Shown: positions 26,220 through 35,686, numbered from the stretch's first letter. The stretch is 64,000 bases of DNA from an uncultured Bacteroides sp. (GCA_949285025.1 CASDXG010000108.1:1-64000), one strand, 5' to 3'. The notes: generated from the sequence alone by a model not told the origin. Numbers and translations: made by a program.

Positions 26220-28163
26220 TCATTGATTCCCGTATCTCTCCAACAGATTCAGCGTACGAAGTATTTCTGCTACATTCATGGCAAATGAAACAGCCCCCCG
26301 TCCTTTAAACGGCGGATTCCCGTCAAACAATTCGGGAATAGAACCGATGCAATTACAAAACACCTGATCTTCATAACCAATCATCTGCCGCTCTGCGAAG
26401 GAGATGGCATTCCGTTTATAAATACGTAAATAGGCTTCCAAATAGAAACCCTCAAGCCACGGCCAAGCCGTTCCCTGATGATAGGCATAATCTCGCTGCA
26501 CCTGAGGTCCTGCATAATTCGGATTATACCCACCACTCTTCGGACTTAACGAACGTACCCCTTTGGGTGTCAACAATTCCTTTGTTGTGATATCAAGTAT
26601 ACTCTTTTTCTGTTTCGCATCCAAGGGGGAATAATCAAACGCTATTGCAAATAGCATGTTTGGACGGACACTCCAATCCATCATCATTCCGTCCACGTAA
26701 TCAAGCAAATAACCATATTCGTTCATAAATGTATCAACAAACGATTGCTTTGATTTCCCGGACAATTCATCCAGACGGTTCGTCAATTCACTCTCTCCGT
26801 CTTCTTTCAGTAAATCAGATACGAAGCAAAGAGCGTTATACCATAGAGCATTAAATTCTACAATATATCCGCTTCGTGCTATAACCGGCCGCCCGTTTGC
26901 TGTTGAATTCATCCATGTTATCGCCTTGCCGCGCCCGTCAGAATATATTAAGCCGTTTTCATGTACTTGCATGTTAGGGTGCTTTCCCGATGAAAGATAT
27001 TCCATAATATCCTTCAACAACACTCCGTACAGATTCTTTGCCGCCGAGCGAGATACAAGTTTTGCATATTGTTGAACTGTCCATACCGCCCACAACAGGA
27101 CATCCGGATGTTCCATTTCTGTAACTTTCAAATCGGTTTTCTCGTTATTCATAAAAGCATAAATCGCTTTCATTGCCGTCTTCATCACCATCTCGAATTT
27201 TTCCTTTTCCCCAATCGACAGCATCAATCCCGGCAAGGATATAAACATATCCCGGGCCCGACACTTAAACCACGGATACCCAGCCAGAACATAATATTCA
27301 TCTCCCTGTTTGTTTAAGAACTGGTGAGCCGCATTTATCAAACAGTTTTTGAAATTATTCCGCGGTGTACGGCTTTCGACTTCGGAAGAGAACAATTCAT
27401 CCAACTTGGAAACATCCGTTGCTGAGATTCCTCCGGAGAAAACAACCGATTCTCCTTTCGCAATATTCAATTCAAAATATCCCGGTACATATAAATCCTC
27501 ATTAAAATCATAACCACGCTCTTGTTCCTTAGGATATTCTATTCCTTTATACCAATTAGGCTCAAAATGGAATGTATTCTCTTTACTCAGCTGCATATAT
27601 AAATCCGGATATCCTGCATACATGCATGTTTTAATTCCATTCTCCACCAAGTCGTAATGCCTGTTTGCCTGCGCATTCTCATGTGTGTACGACCTTACAC
27701 TGCGGAACGCAAGATATGGACGGAAACGTAAGAGTGTCTCCGAATGGGCATCTACCAGAGTGTAACGAATAAGTATACGGTTTTCGTGGTGCACAAATAT
27801 TTTCTCTTTCTTCAAGATCACGCCTCCCACACGATATAAAGTCGTAGGAACTTTCTCGCATTCAAACTCACGGATATACTTGTGCCCTCTCGGACTAAAG
27901 TTTTCCCCGTTATACTTATGCAGACCTAAATTAAACTCCGCGCCATGCTGGATCACTGTTTCATCCAGCGATGACAACATCACATGGTTTTCATCATCCA
28001 ACTCGGGTATGGGAATTACCAGCAAACCATGATACTTCCTCGTATTGCAGTCTACAATAGTAGAACAATGATACGCCCCCGAGCGGTTTGTCCGTAGAAT
28101 CTCACGCGGAAGAGATTCTTCAAGATTTGTCATCAACGTCTTATCAAATCGCAAATAGCTCAT
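26220..28163 (-). CDS. Glycogen debranching enzyme (amylo-alpha-1,6-glucosidase)
   Basis: This 647-aa cytoplasmic enzyme has an N-terminal GDE_N-type beta domain (residues 1 to about 230, with TNRSGAYHCSTIVDCNTRKYHGLLV) and a C-terminal (alpha/alpha)6 barrel (about 290-640). Barrel motifs: YPWFKCRARDMFISLPGL, WMNSTANGRPVIARSGYIVEFNALWYNAL and GPQVQRDYAYHQGTAWPWLEGFYLEAY. It removes alpha-1,6 branches of glycogen. The start at 28163 (MSYLRF) is chosen because a complete promoter lies at 28221-28251 and a longer reading would begin at it. It is the first gene of the glycogen operon. Confidence 0.93.
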   Translation of the reverse strand: MSYLRFDKTLMTNLEESLPREILRTNRSGAYHCSTIVDCNTRKYHGLLVIPIPELDDENHVMLSSLDETVIQHGAEFNLGLHKYNGENFSPRGHKYIREFECEKVPTTLYRVGGVILKKEKIFVHHENRILIRYTLVDAHSETLLRFRPYLAFRSVRSYTHENAQANRHYDLVENGIKTCMYAGYPDLYMQLSKENTFHFEPNWYKGIEYPKEQERGYDFNEDLYVPGYFELNIAKGESVVFSGGISATDVSKLDELFSSEVESRTPRNNFKNCLINAAHQFLNKQGDEYYVLAGYPWFKCRARDMFISLPGLMLSIGEKEKFEMVMKTAMKAIYAFMNNEKTDLKVTEMEHPDVLLWAVWTVQQYAKLVSRSAAKNLYGVLLKDIMEYLSSGKHPNMQVHENGLIYSDGRGKAITWMNSTANGRPVIARSGYIVEFNALWYNALCFVSDLLKEDGESELTNRLDELSGKSKQSFVDTFMNEYGYLLDYVDGMMMDWSVRPNMLFAIAFDYSPLDAKQKKSILDITTKELLTPKGVRSLSPKSGGYNPNYAGPQVQRDYAYHQGTAWPWLEGFYLEAYLRIYKRNAISFAERQMIGYEDQVFCNCIGSIPELFDGNPPFKGRGAVSFAMNVAEILRTLNLLERYGNQ

Positions 28164-28220
28164 AGCGTTTATTATTAAGGTTATATAATCATTACAGAGT
28201 TTTTTATATTTATTACACCT

Positions 28221-28251
28221 CAAATTTAGTAATTAAAAAGAACAAACCAAA
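28221..28251 (-). promoter_or_regulatory. Promoter of the minus-strand glycogen operon
   Basis: On the minus strand, -33 TTTG (28251-28248) and -7 TAAATTTG (28228-28221) are spaced by 19 nt, in line with the Bacteroidota consensus. The leader to the ATG at 28163 is about 50 nt. Confidence 0.7.
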
Positions 28252-28343
28252 CAAAAAAAACAATTTTAAAAGACAATTCAATAAGAATATCCTGACATTT
28301 TAGATAAAACACCCTTTCCTTTTTAAAATTTTACTACAAGGCA

Positions 28344-28379
28344 TAAAAAAATCAGCCGATCTTTTTTAAGACCGGCTGG
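28344..28379 (-). terminator. Rho-independent terminator of serS
   Basis: On the minus strand a GC-rich stem of 10-11 bp with one mismatch and an A-rich loop (28353-28379) is followed by a run of U (plus-strand A-run 28345-28351). It is 33 nt after the serS stop. Confidence 0.85.
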
Positions 28380-28411
28380 ATTATATCTGTCAGAAGAATC
28401 TGTCTTTTACA

Positions 28412-29686
28412 TCAATCCATCATGTCGAATCCACAATAAGGAATCAAGGCTTTAGGTATGCGAATGCCTTCGGGAGTCTGATTGTTCTCCAATAAAGCAG
28501 CCACAATACGCGGCAGAGCCAAAGCAGAACCGTTTAATGTATGGCAAAGTTCTGTCTTCTTATCCGCATTGCGATAGCGGCATTTCAAACGATTTGCCTG
28601 GTATGTATCAAAATTCGAAACGGAGCTGACTTCCAGCCAACGTTTCTGAGCTTCCGAATAAACTTCAAAATCAAAGCACAAAGCCGCAGTAAAGCTCATA
28701 TCACCTCCGCACAAACGTAAAATCCGATATGGGAGTTCCAACTTTATCAACAGGCTTTCTACATGATCCAACATTTCCTTATGAGACTGTCTTGAGTGTT
28801 CCGGTTTATCAATTCTTACCAGCTCCACCTTAGAGAATTCGTGCAAACGATTCAATCCACGCACATCTTTTCCATAAGAGCCTGCCTCACGGCGAAAACA
28901 TTCTGTATATGCACAATTCTTTATCGGCAATTGTTTCTCTTCAAGAATCACATCGCGATAAATGTTTGTTACCGGGACTTCGGCTGTAGGAATGAGATAC
29001 AAGTCGTCTAAGTTGCAATGATACATCTGCCCTTCCTTATCGGGAAGTTGCCCTGTCCCGTAACCTGATGCCGCATTGACTACGGTAGGCGGCATAATTT
29101 CCTCATATCCTGCAGCACGGGCTTCATCAAGGAAAAAATTAATGAGAGCACGTTGCAGGCGGGCTCCTTTCCCCTTATACACGGGAAAACCTGCTCCGGT
29201 AATCTTTACTCCTAAATCAAAGTCGATAATGTTATATTTCTTTGCCAACTCCCAATGCGGCAATGCATTCTCAGGAAGCTTTGTTTCCATCCCTCCCATC
29301 TTCACCACCTCATTGTCTTCCGCCCCAGTTCCTTCCGGGACTTCGTCATAAGGTACATTGGGAATCGTATAAAGAACATTCTGCATTGCAGCCGAAGCCT
29401 CATCCATTTCGGTTTGCAAGGCTTTGCTTAATTCCTTAATTTCAGAAACACGAATCTTAGCCTGTTCGGCTTCTTCTTTTTTCCCTTCTTTCATCAATAC
29501 ACCGATATTTTTCGACAGTGAATTGATTTCCGCAAGATTCTTATCTAACTTATTTTGTGCGTTACGCCGTTTGTCATTCAACTCAAGCACTTGTGAAATA
29601 GCCGACCGGGCATTCCCAAAATGTTTTTTCTCAAGTCCCTGAATTACTTTATCGGTATTTTCTGTTATTTGTTTAATTGTAAGCAT
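28412..29686 (-). CDS. serS: Seryl-tRNA synthetase
   Basis: This 424-aa class II synthetase charges tRNA-Ser. It has the N-terminal antiparallel coiled-coil arm (residues about 25-105) and a catalytic core with GTGQLPDKEGQMY, PTAEVPVTNIYRDVILEE, CFRREAGSYGKDVRGLNRLHEFSKVELV (motif 2) and LNGSALALPRIVAALLENNQTPEGIRIPKAL (motif 3). Length and motifs are complete. A -7 box lies upstream at 29732-29739. Confidence 0.98.
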   Translation of the reverse strand: MLTIKQITENTDKVIQGLEKKHFGNARSAISQVLELNDKRRNAQNKLDKNLAEINSLSKNIGVLMKEGKKEEAEQAKIRVSEIKELSKALQTEMDEASAAMQNVLYTIPNVPYDEVPEGTGAEDNEVVKMGGMETKLPENALPHWELAKKYNIIDFDLGVKITGAGFPVYKGKGARLQRALINFFLDEARAAGYEEIMPPTVVNAASGYGTGQLPDKEGQMYHCNLDDLYLIPTAEVPVTNIYRDVILEEKQLPIKNCAYTECFRREAGSYGKDVRGLNRLHEFSKVELVRIDKPEHSRQSHKEMLDHVESLLIKLELPYRILRLCGGDMSFTAALCFDFEVYSEAQKRWLEVSSVSNFDTYQANRLKCRYRNADKKTELCHTLNGSALALPRIVAALLENNQTPEGIRIPKALIPYCGFDMMD

Positions 29687-29731
29687 AACTTTTTCTTGTT
29701 TCTATCTTAACCTAATCATTTTTTCAAGATG

Positions 29732-29739
29732 CAAAGATA
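29732..29739 (-). promoter_or_regulatory. -7 box (TATCTTTG) for serS
   Basis: The plus strand reads CAAAGATA, 45 nt before the serS start at 29686. Confidence 0.5.
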
Positions 29740-29770
29740 TAGTTTTTTATAAAACATTATATCTCTCAAA

Positions 29771-30577
29771 TCAAAGAATACTTTGACGAACGCGCACCAG
29801 TTTCTCCAATAAATTTTCAAGCAAGTCCAGTCTCAACATATTTGCCCCGTCGCTTTTGGCCAATTCCGGGTTCTCATGTGTTTCCATAAACAGTCCGTCT
29901 ACGCCAACAGCGACGCCGGCTTTTGCCATCGTTTCAATAAGCTGAGGCATACCTCCTGTCACACCGGAAGACTGATTGGGCTGCTGTAACGAATGCGTAA
30001 CATCTAAAATCACCGGAAATCCGAATGTCTGCATCTGGGGAATACCCCGATAATCGACAATCAAATCCTGATAACCGAAAGTTGTCCCCCGCTCTGTCAA
30101 CATGACATTACCATTTCCCGCATCAACAACCTTTTCTGCGGCAAAACGCATTGCTGACGGAGATAAGAACTGTCCTTTTTTTATATTCACGATTTTTCCC
30201 GTTTTCGCCGCAGCCACAAGTAAATCTGTCTGACGACATAAAAATGCCGGGATTTGGAGAACATCAACATATTCAGCAGCCATTGCAGCCTCTTCCGGAA
30301 GATGTATATCTGTTACTACAGGAACGTCAAAAGTTTTATGCACCTTTGCCAATATCTGCAAAGCTTTTTCATCACCAATTCCCGTAAAAGAATCCAATCG
30401 GGAACGATTCGCTTTACGATAAGAGCCTTTAAATACATAAGGGATTTTCAAACGCTCCGTCACCGTCACTATACGTTCCGCTATACGAAGAGCCATATCT
30501 TCCCCTTCAATCACGCAAGGCCCTGCCAATAAAAAAAAGCTATCGCCTTGTTTTAAATCTGCAATCGTTTTTATCAT
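29771..30577 (-). CDS. kdsA: 3-deoxy-8-phosphooctulonate synthase
   Basis: This 268-aa TIM-barrel enzyme condenses arabinose 5-phosphate and phosphoenolpyruvate to KDO-8-phosphate for lipopolysaccharide core synthesis. Seen: FLLAGPCVIEGEDMALRIAERI, FKGSYRKANRSRLDSFTGIG, DVLQIPAFLCRQTDLLVAAAKTGKIVNIKKGQFL and VMLTERGTTFGYQDLIVDYRG. It lies 1 nt downstream of the lipid-kinase gene and shares a minus-strand operon miaA-lipid kinase-kdsA. Confidence 0.97.
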   Translation of the reverse strand: MIKTIADLKQGDSFFLLAGPCVIEGEDMALRIAERIVTVTERLKIPYVFKGSYRKANRSRLDSFTGIGDEKALQILAKVHKTFDVPVVTDIHLPEEAAMAAEYVDVLQIPAFLCRQTDLLVAAAKTGKIVNIKKGQFLSPSAMRFAAEKVVDAGNGNVMLTERGTTFGYQDLIVDYRGIPQMQTFGFPVILDVTHSLQQPNQSSGVTGGMPQLIETMAKAGVAVGVDGLFMETHENPELAKSDGANMLRLDLLENLLEKLVRVRQSIL

Positions 30578-30578
30578 A

Positions 30579-31511
30579 CTATTTGGGTATTATCAACGTT
30601 AAAGCTTCCGGAATAATTTGCACATCCACCGGAAAATGTTTTTCCGATAAGATACGGCCATCAAGACTTATCTCGGCATTTTGCGCTCTTAAAATCTTTA
30701 CGGTTTTCGTACGGTAAGGCTTAACTATTTTGTGATTCAACAGTCTTCCCTGCTGCAACATCCACAATCCGGAAAGTAGTTCTCCCAGTTCCGGTCGATA
30801 AATCAAAGAAACATCCAACCATCCGTTATAAGGCACTGCACTTGGGGTCAGCCCATATCCTCTCCCGCTTCCTATAGCAACAGCCATTAAACGTCCCTGT
30901 ACATGCTCGCCATTTACCTTAAGATGCATGCGATATAACTTGCGCTCAAAAGCAACAAGAAACAAAGATGAGAAATAAGACAGCAGCGGAATCACCCAAA
31001 AGCGTCTGGTCTCATTGGTAATACGAACAATACGTGCTCCCAAACCTATATAAACAGCATTCAAGAAATATCGGGACACATGTTTGTTCCCATCGAAACA
31101 TTTATACACTCCAACATCGATTCTCCGCAATCGGCGATTAATCAATACATCGACCGCTTCCTTATAATTATCGGAATCAAGCCCCCAATATTTCGCAAAA
31201 TCATTCCCTATCCCATTAGGAATAATCCCTAAAGCTATCTTTTCACGTTCTTCTGCATCAGAATTCATAATACCGTTTACGGCATCATTCAACGCTCCGT
31301 CACCACCTACAACGACAATCGTGCGATAACCGTTGTTGGCCATTGTGCGTGAAAGCCGCTCCACAGACCCAAAGCCTTCCGATTGAACATAATCAAACGG
31401 CACTTCCCGCTCTTCCATATATTTTCGGATTTCCAGCCAACGTTTCTGCGTCTTACGGCTCCCGGCCTTGGGATTATAAATAATTCCCCATCGTGTTGGT
31501 TCTATGGCCAT
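30579..31511 (-). CDS. Diacylglycerol kinase-family lipid kinase
   Basis: This 310-aa protein has the DAGK catalytic domain: IYNPKAGSRKTQKRW at the N-terminus, VVVGGDGALNDAVNGIM (nucleotide-binding GGDG, about residues 68-84), and IALGIIPNGIGNDFAKYWG. The C-terminal beta-sandwich holds LMAVAIGSGRGYGLTPSAVPYNGWLDV. Members phosphorylate diacylglycerol or related sphingoid lipids; the exact lipid is not readable. Neighbours kdsA and miaA suggest a house-keeping operon with envelope precursors. Confidence 0.9.
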   Translation of the reverse strand: MAIEPTRWGIIYNPKAGSRKTQKRWLEIRKYMEEREVPFDYVQSEGFGSVERLSRTMANNGYRTIVVVGGDGALNDAVNGIMNSDAEEREKIALGIIPNGIGNDFAKYWGLDSDNYKEAVDVLINRRLRRIDVGVYKCFDGNKHVSRYFLNAVYIGLGARIVRITNETRRFWVIPLLSYFSSLFLVAFERKLYRMHLKVNGEHVQGRLMAVAIGSGRGYGLTPSAVPYNGWLDVSLIYRPELGELLSGLWMLQQGRLLNHKIVKPYRTKTVKILRAQNAEISLDGRILSEKHFPVDVQIIPEALTLIIPK

Positions 31512-31517
31512 AATATT

Positions 31518-32435
31518 CTATTCAGTTTCTAACAGTGCTAATATTTGTTTCACCCGTTCTTCCACCGGAAGTCCGGCATCAAGCCAATGAATTTTAAACC
31601 CTTTACGCTCCATTCCCCGAAACCATGTCATCTGTCTTTTGGCAAATTGATGAATCGCGGTTTCCAGTTGCCGAGACATTTCCTCGTACGACAATTGTCC
31701 TGTAACATAAAGCGTCAGGTATTTATACTCAAGACCATAATAAATCAAATCGGCAGGAGCAATTCCCTCACGAATTAAATCACGTACTTCATCTGCCATT
31801 CCTTCATCAAGACGCTGCTTCAAACGACGGGAAATCCGCTCTCTGCGTACATTCCGATCAATATCTATGCCTATAATCAGGCTGTTGACCTGAGGAAGAG
31901 AATGGGTCTCCACTTCCCGATTCAAATAATATTCCTCTATTTCTATTGCACGTATTGCTCTTTTCACCGTATCTACATCTGTAGTATTATGCATTTTTTT
32001 ATATGAAGAGAGCAATGCTGTCAGTTCTTCCAAAGATTTGTCTTTCAACCGTTCCCGTAATTCCGGATTTTCAGGAACCGGCAAAAGTTTATAACCTTTC
32101 AAAACAGATTCCAGATACATCCCGGTCCCACCACAAAGAATCGGCAACAATTTGCGGGAACGCATCTCTGCATAAACCTGAAAGAAGTCACGCTGATACT
32201 CAAACACGTTATACTTATAGCCGGGTTCCACAATATCTATAAGATGGTATGGGATTCGCTCTCCACAGACAACGTAATCATCCAAATCTTTTCCCGTCCC
32301 CAAATTCATACGACGATAGATTTGCCGGCTGTCTGCACTTATCACTTCTGTATGAAGCTTCGCAGCCAATGCCACAGCCAATGAAGTTTTCCCTGAAGCC
32401 GTAGGTCCAAGTATCGTAACCAGATCGTAATGCAT
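31518..32435 (-). CDS. miaA: tRNA dimethylallyltransferase
   Basis: This 305-aa enzyme adds dimethylallyl to A37 of tRNAs reading UNN codons. Seen: the P-loop GPTASGKTSLAVALA (residues about 10-24), EVISADSRQIYRRMNLGTGK, ILCGGTGMYLESVLKGY and YYGLEYKYLTLYVTGQL. It is the first gene of the operon with the lipid kinase and kdsA. A -7 box lies upstream at 32468-32475. Confidence 0.97.
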   Translation of the reverse strand: MHYDLVTILGPTASGKTSLAVALAAKLHTEVISADSRQIYRRMNLGTGKDLDDYVVCGERIPYHLIDIVEPGYKYNVFEYQRDFFQVYAEMRSRKLLPILCGGTGMYLESVLKGYKLLPVPENPELRERLKDKSLEELTALLSSYKKMHNTTDVDTVKRAIRAIEIEEYYLNREVETHSLPQVNSLIIGIDIDRNVRRERISRRLKQRLDEGMADEVRDLIREGIAPADLIYYGLEYKYLTLYVTGQLSYEEMSRQLETAIHQFAKRQMTWFRGMERKGFKIHWLDAGLPVEERVKQILALLETE

Positions 32436-32467
32436 TTATATAAAACCTGTTTGAAAAGTTCTGACCA

Positions 32468-32475
32468 CAAAGATA
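32468..32475 (-). promoter_or_regulatory. -7 box (TATCTTTG) for the miaA operon
   Basis: The plus strand reads CAAAGATA, 32 nt before the ATG at 32435, divergent to the amylase promoter. Confidence 0.55.
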
Positions 32476-32580
32476 AGTTTTTTTATATATACGTCATCTT
32501 CAATGCACAAAAATCTGCATCTTTGTAAGAAACAAAAAAAATGTACAACTAAAAAAAAGAAACGTTTCCCTTGTTTTCCC

Positions 32581-32588
32581 TATATTTG
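32581..32588 (+). promoter_or_regulatory. -7 box (TATATTTG) for the GH13 gene
   Basis: Consensus match, 18 nt before the ATG at 32607. It lies inside the longer possible reading from 32571 and therefore supports the start at 32607. Confidence 0.6.
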
Positions 32589-32606
32589 CAAAGAAAGGAT
32601 GGAAAT

Positions 32607-34301
32607 ATGGCAAAAAAAATAATTATTTATCAAGTATTTACCCGCCTATTCGGGAACAAAAAAATCGGATGCATCCCCAACGGAAGTATTACAGAAAACG
32701 GTTGCGGGAAAATGGCAGATTTCACAAACCAGGCATTGCAGGATATAAAGAAACTGGGAGTAACCCACATCTGGTACACCGGAATTATCGCTCATGCCAC
32801 GCAAACTGACTATACAGCTTACGGGATTCCCAAAGATCACCCGCGAATAGTAAAAGGGAAAGCCGGGTCACCATATGCAATAAAAGACTATTATGATATC
32901 GATCCGGACCTGGCTATCAATGTAAATACGCGCATGCAGGAATTTGAAAGCCTCGTCAAACGTACGCAGGATAACGGCATGAAAGTAATAATCGACTTTG
33001 TCCCCAATCATGTGGCACGGCAATATCACTCTATTGCCAAGCCCGAAAACATCAAAGACTTAGGAGAAAACGATGATACCGGCAAGACATTCTCTCCGGA
33101 TAACAATTTCTATTACATACCCGGACAGATGCTGAAGGGAGAAATTGACCTTTATGACGAACAATGCGGAGCATATGTAGAAATGCCAGCCAAAGCAACC
33201 GGAAACAATCGTTTCGATGCATGGCCCAATAAGACCGATTGGTATGAAACGATCAAACTGAATTACGGAATAGACTTTCCGGGGAATACAGGGAATCATT
33301 TTAACCCGATACCTGACACTTGGCATAAAATGAAAGACATACTACTCTTCTGGGCCGGGAAAGGTGTCGATGGTTTCCGTTGCGACATGGCAGAAATGGT
33401 CCCATGCGAATTCTGGGGATGGGCAATTCCTTTGGCCAAAGCACAATATCCATCACTGATTTTCATTGCAGAAGTCTATAATCCCGATCAATACCGAAAC
33501 TATATTTTCAACGGCCACTTTGATTATTTATATGACAAAGTAGGATTATATGACACTCTACGCGCCATCGTTTGCGGATATGCCTCAGCAATTTCCATCA
33601 CCGACTGCTGGCAGAAAGTAAACGACATACAAGGACACATGCTAAATTTCCTTGAGAACCATGACGAACAACGCATCGCTTCCGATTTTTTTGCAGGCAA
33701 TCCTTTCAAAGCAATCCCGGCCATGATTGTATCGGCATGCATCAACACGAATCCGATAATGATTTATTTCGGTCAGGAATTCGGTGAATCAGGCATGGAC
33801 AGTGAAGGCTTCAGCGGTCGTGACGGACGCACCACTATCTTCGATTATTGGAGCATTGACACAATCAGAAGGTGGAACAATCACGGACGTTACAACGGAC
33901 ATTTGCTGAACCCGCCGGAAAAGAAACTATATACCTTTTACCGTACACTACTGAATTTATGCAAAGACGAACCCGCTTTGTCCGAAGGCTGTTTCTTCGA
34001 CTTAATGTATGTAAATCGGGACGGATGGCAAATGAACGAACACAAGCAATATGCATTCTTACGCAAAAAAGACAATGAAGTACTGCTTATAGCGGTCAAT
34101 TTTGATGGCATTCCTGCCCACGTTTCAATAAATATCCCACAACATGCTTTTGAACATCTCGAAATGCCGCAAATCTCCATGTGCGAAGGTACAAATCTGT
34201 TAAACGGAGAAAAGGAAGTCTTCGCTTTCTTACCCGACAGAAATGCGGTTCTCAACATAGATGCATTTAATGGGAAAATCATAAAAATACAATTACCATA
34301 A
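32607..34301 (+). CDS. GH13-family alpha-amylase-like enzyme
   Basis: This 564-aa protein without a signal peptide has the four GH13 regions: DFVPNH (I), GVDGFRCDMAEMVP with the nucleophile Asp (II), LIFIAEVYNPD with the acid/base Glu (III) and FLENHDEQR with the transition-state Asp (IV), then a C-terminal beta domain. It acts on alpha-1,4-glucans or maltodextrins, probably in the cytoplasm. It lies divergent from miaA and is monocistronic between its own promoter and a terminator. Together with the operon at 23.5-28.2 kb it provides glycogen turnover. The exact specificity (amylase, glucosidase or trehalose-type) is unresolved. Confidence 0.9.
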   Translation: MAKKIIIYQVFTRLFGNKKIGCIPNGSITENGCGKMADFTNQALQDIKKLGVTHIWYTGIIAHATQTDYTAYGIPKDHPRIVKGKAGSPYAIKDYYDIDPDLAINVNTRMQEFESLVKRTQDNGMKVIIDFVPNHVARQYHSIAKPENIKDLGENDDTGKTFSPDNNFYYIPGQMLKGEIDLYDEQCGAYVEMPAKATGNNRFDAWPNKTDWYETIKLNYGIDFPGNTGNHFNPIPDTWHKMKDILLFWAGKGVDGFRCDMAEMVPCEFWGWAIPLAKAQYPSLIFIAEVYNPDQYRNYIFNGHFDYLYDKVGLYDTLRAIVCGYASAISITDCWQKVNDIQGHMLNFLENHDEQRIASDFFAGNPFKAIPAMIVSACINTNPIMIYFGQEFGESGMDSEGFSGRDGRTTIFDYWSIDTIRRWNNHGRYNGHLLNPPEKKLYTFYRTLLNLCKDEPALSEGCFFDLMYVNRDGWQMNEHKQYAFLRKKDNEVLLIAVNFDGIPAHVSINIPQHAFEHLEMPQISMCEGTNLLNGEKEVFAFLPDRNAVLNIDAFNGKIIKIQLP

Positions 34302-34324
34302 AGAAGTCCCCCCAAAAACATATA

Positions 34325-34364
34325 AAAACGTCCCGGCGCTTCCGTAGAAACATCGGGACGTTTT
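34325..34364. terminator. Bidirectional terminator between GH13 and HpaII-like genes
   Basis: A perfect 11-bp stem (34325-34335 with 34354-34364) ends in TTTT on both sides, between convergent genes. Confidence 0.8.
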
Positions 34365-34398
34365 CACTCCTAAGACGAAGCATCTTCGCACAAAACCT

Positions 34399-35484
34399 TC
34401 ATCGTTTCAACAAACCTATCTTCAGATTCAGCTTAAAATAATATGCTCCATTCTCGCGTTCCAAATAGCCATATTTGTCTTTTTCTGTAGAAGCACGTTC
34501 GAAGCGGGTATTATAAAACAAGAAATCGGCAAACGTCTGACGAAAAGCACGCTGATAGCACAACACTTTCCCTTCGGTTGTTACAAACATAAATCCCGCT
34601 ATTGCCGAATCGGTCCCGTTGTAAAGTTTGGCAGGACGCATGCCATTTGCCAAAGCCAGCAGAAACTCTTTCATCTTATATTCATAAAAGCCATGCTTGT
34701 TTATCAGTTCATCCTTAATCTTCAAAGGATTCAACTTTTTTATGGCAGCAGTAAGATCGGATACTTTTGTAATACCGTCCAACCACATCAGACGAGTCAT
34801 TTCACCCAACAGACGTCCCATATGCAGGTCTATCATAGAAAGATTGCTGCGGAATATTTTATCGGCCACATCGTTATATCTCAATATTCCACCCAAACGT
34901 TCAATCATAAACATGCGTTCCAACACATCATCTTCTCCACCTTGCGCATTAATTTTATTCACCGTAGGAGCGGAAAATCTCACCCCTGTCTGCTCGAATT
35001 TGAAATTAGCCGCACGCCCTCCGTCTAAAAGAGGCTCCATTATACCCAAACGGGAACGCACGCAGAAACCTGTCAAAGGTGCATTTTCATCATAAAAAGC
35101 GACGGAAAAGTCTGTACGGTCATCCGTTTTTGCAGCCAAATCATAGATCAACACGTCATCAAGAAAAGCTTCCACCGAATCGGGAGAAACCACATCGTTT
35201 TCTCTACAGGCAAGTACTTCCCGCAAAATGAGTCCGGCTACCGTGCGGAAATCATCACGCAATACTCGTTTATCTATCTTTTCTCCCACAATATGAACCT
35301 CGTCTTTCTCTATAACATAACGACGGGTTCCATCATGCTCCTCACGGACCATCATTGCAACAGGTATCTTTAACCGCTCATTTTGCTTTATATCCGGAGT
35401 ACCTCCGTAAACATACCCGTCTGCCAACAGGCTGAAGAACGTATAAAGTTCCATCCATTCTCTTTTGGTTGCCGCAAATGCCAT
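34399..35484 (-). CDS. HpaII-family type II restriction endonuclease, solitary
   Basis: This 361-aa protein matches the HpaII endonuclease family (recognising CCGG in the known member): KREWMELYTFFSLLADGYVYGG at the N-terminus, PLLDGGRAANFKFEQTGVRF in the middle, and HGFYEYKMKEFLLALANGMRPAKLYNGTDSAIAG plus the conserved end ENGAYYFKLNLKIG. The central PD-(D/E)xK-type region reads TDFSVAFYDENAPLTGFCVRSRLG: D125 is present, but the position where related enzymes have lysine (I-K-S) is R143. No DNA methyltransferase gene is found within the window. It could be a decayed, repurposed or nicking-type enzyme, or be paired with a distant methylase. Confidence 0.85.
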   Translation of the reverse strand: MAFAATKREWMELYTFFSLLADGYVYGGTPDIKQNERLKIPVAMMVREEHDGTRRYVIEKDEVHIVGEKIDKRVLRDDFRTVAGLILREVLACRENDVVSPDSVEAFLDDVLIYDLAAKTDDRTDFSVAFYDENAPLTGFCVRSRLGIMEPLLDGGRAANFKFEQTGVRFSAPTVNKINAQGGEDDVLERMFMIERLGGILRYNDVADKIFRSNLSMIDLHMGRLLGEMTRLMWLDGITKVSDLTAAIKKLNPLKIKDELINKHGFYEYKMKEFLLALANGMRPAKLYNGTDSAIAGFMFVTTEGKVLCYQRAFRQTFADFLFYNTRFERASTEKDKYGYLERENGAYYFKLNLKIGLLKR

Positions 35485-35649
35485 GATATTTAGTCTTTAT
35501 TATTCCGGACAAAAGTAATGAAAAATATTTCTTAGCAAAAGGGCTCCTGAAAAATGCCGGAAACATTTTCACAAAAAGACTTCAATGCAAACGGAAACAC
35601 ATCCGGATGAAAAGAAATACATAATGACATATTTTCAAAAGATTCGATG

Positions 35650-35657
35650 TATCTTTG
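35650..35657 (+). promoter_or_regulatory. -7 box (TATCTTTG) for the AlaX-like gene
   Basis: Consensus match 29 nt before the ATG at 35687; it lies inside the longer frame beginning at 35585 and so argues for the shorter start. Confidence 0.55.
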
Positions 35658-35686
35658 GAGCCGGAAAGTTCATATCATATACAGAA

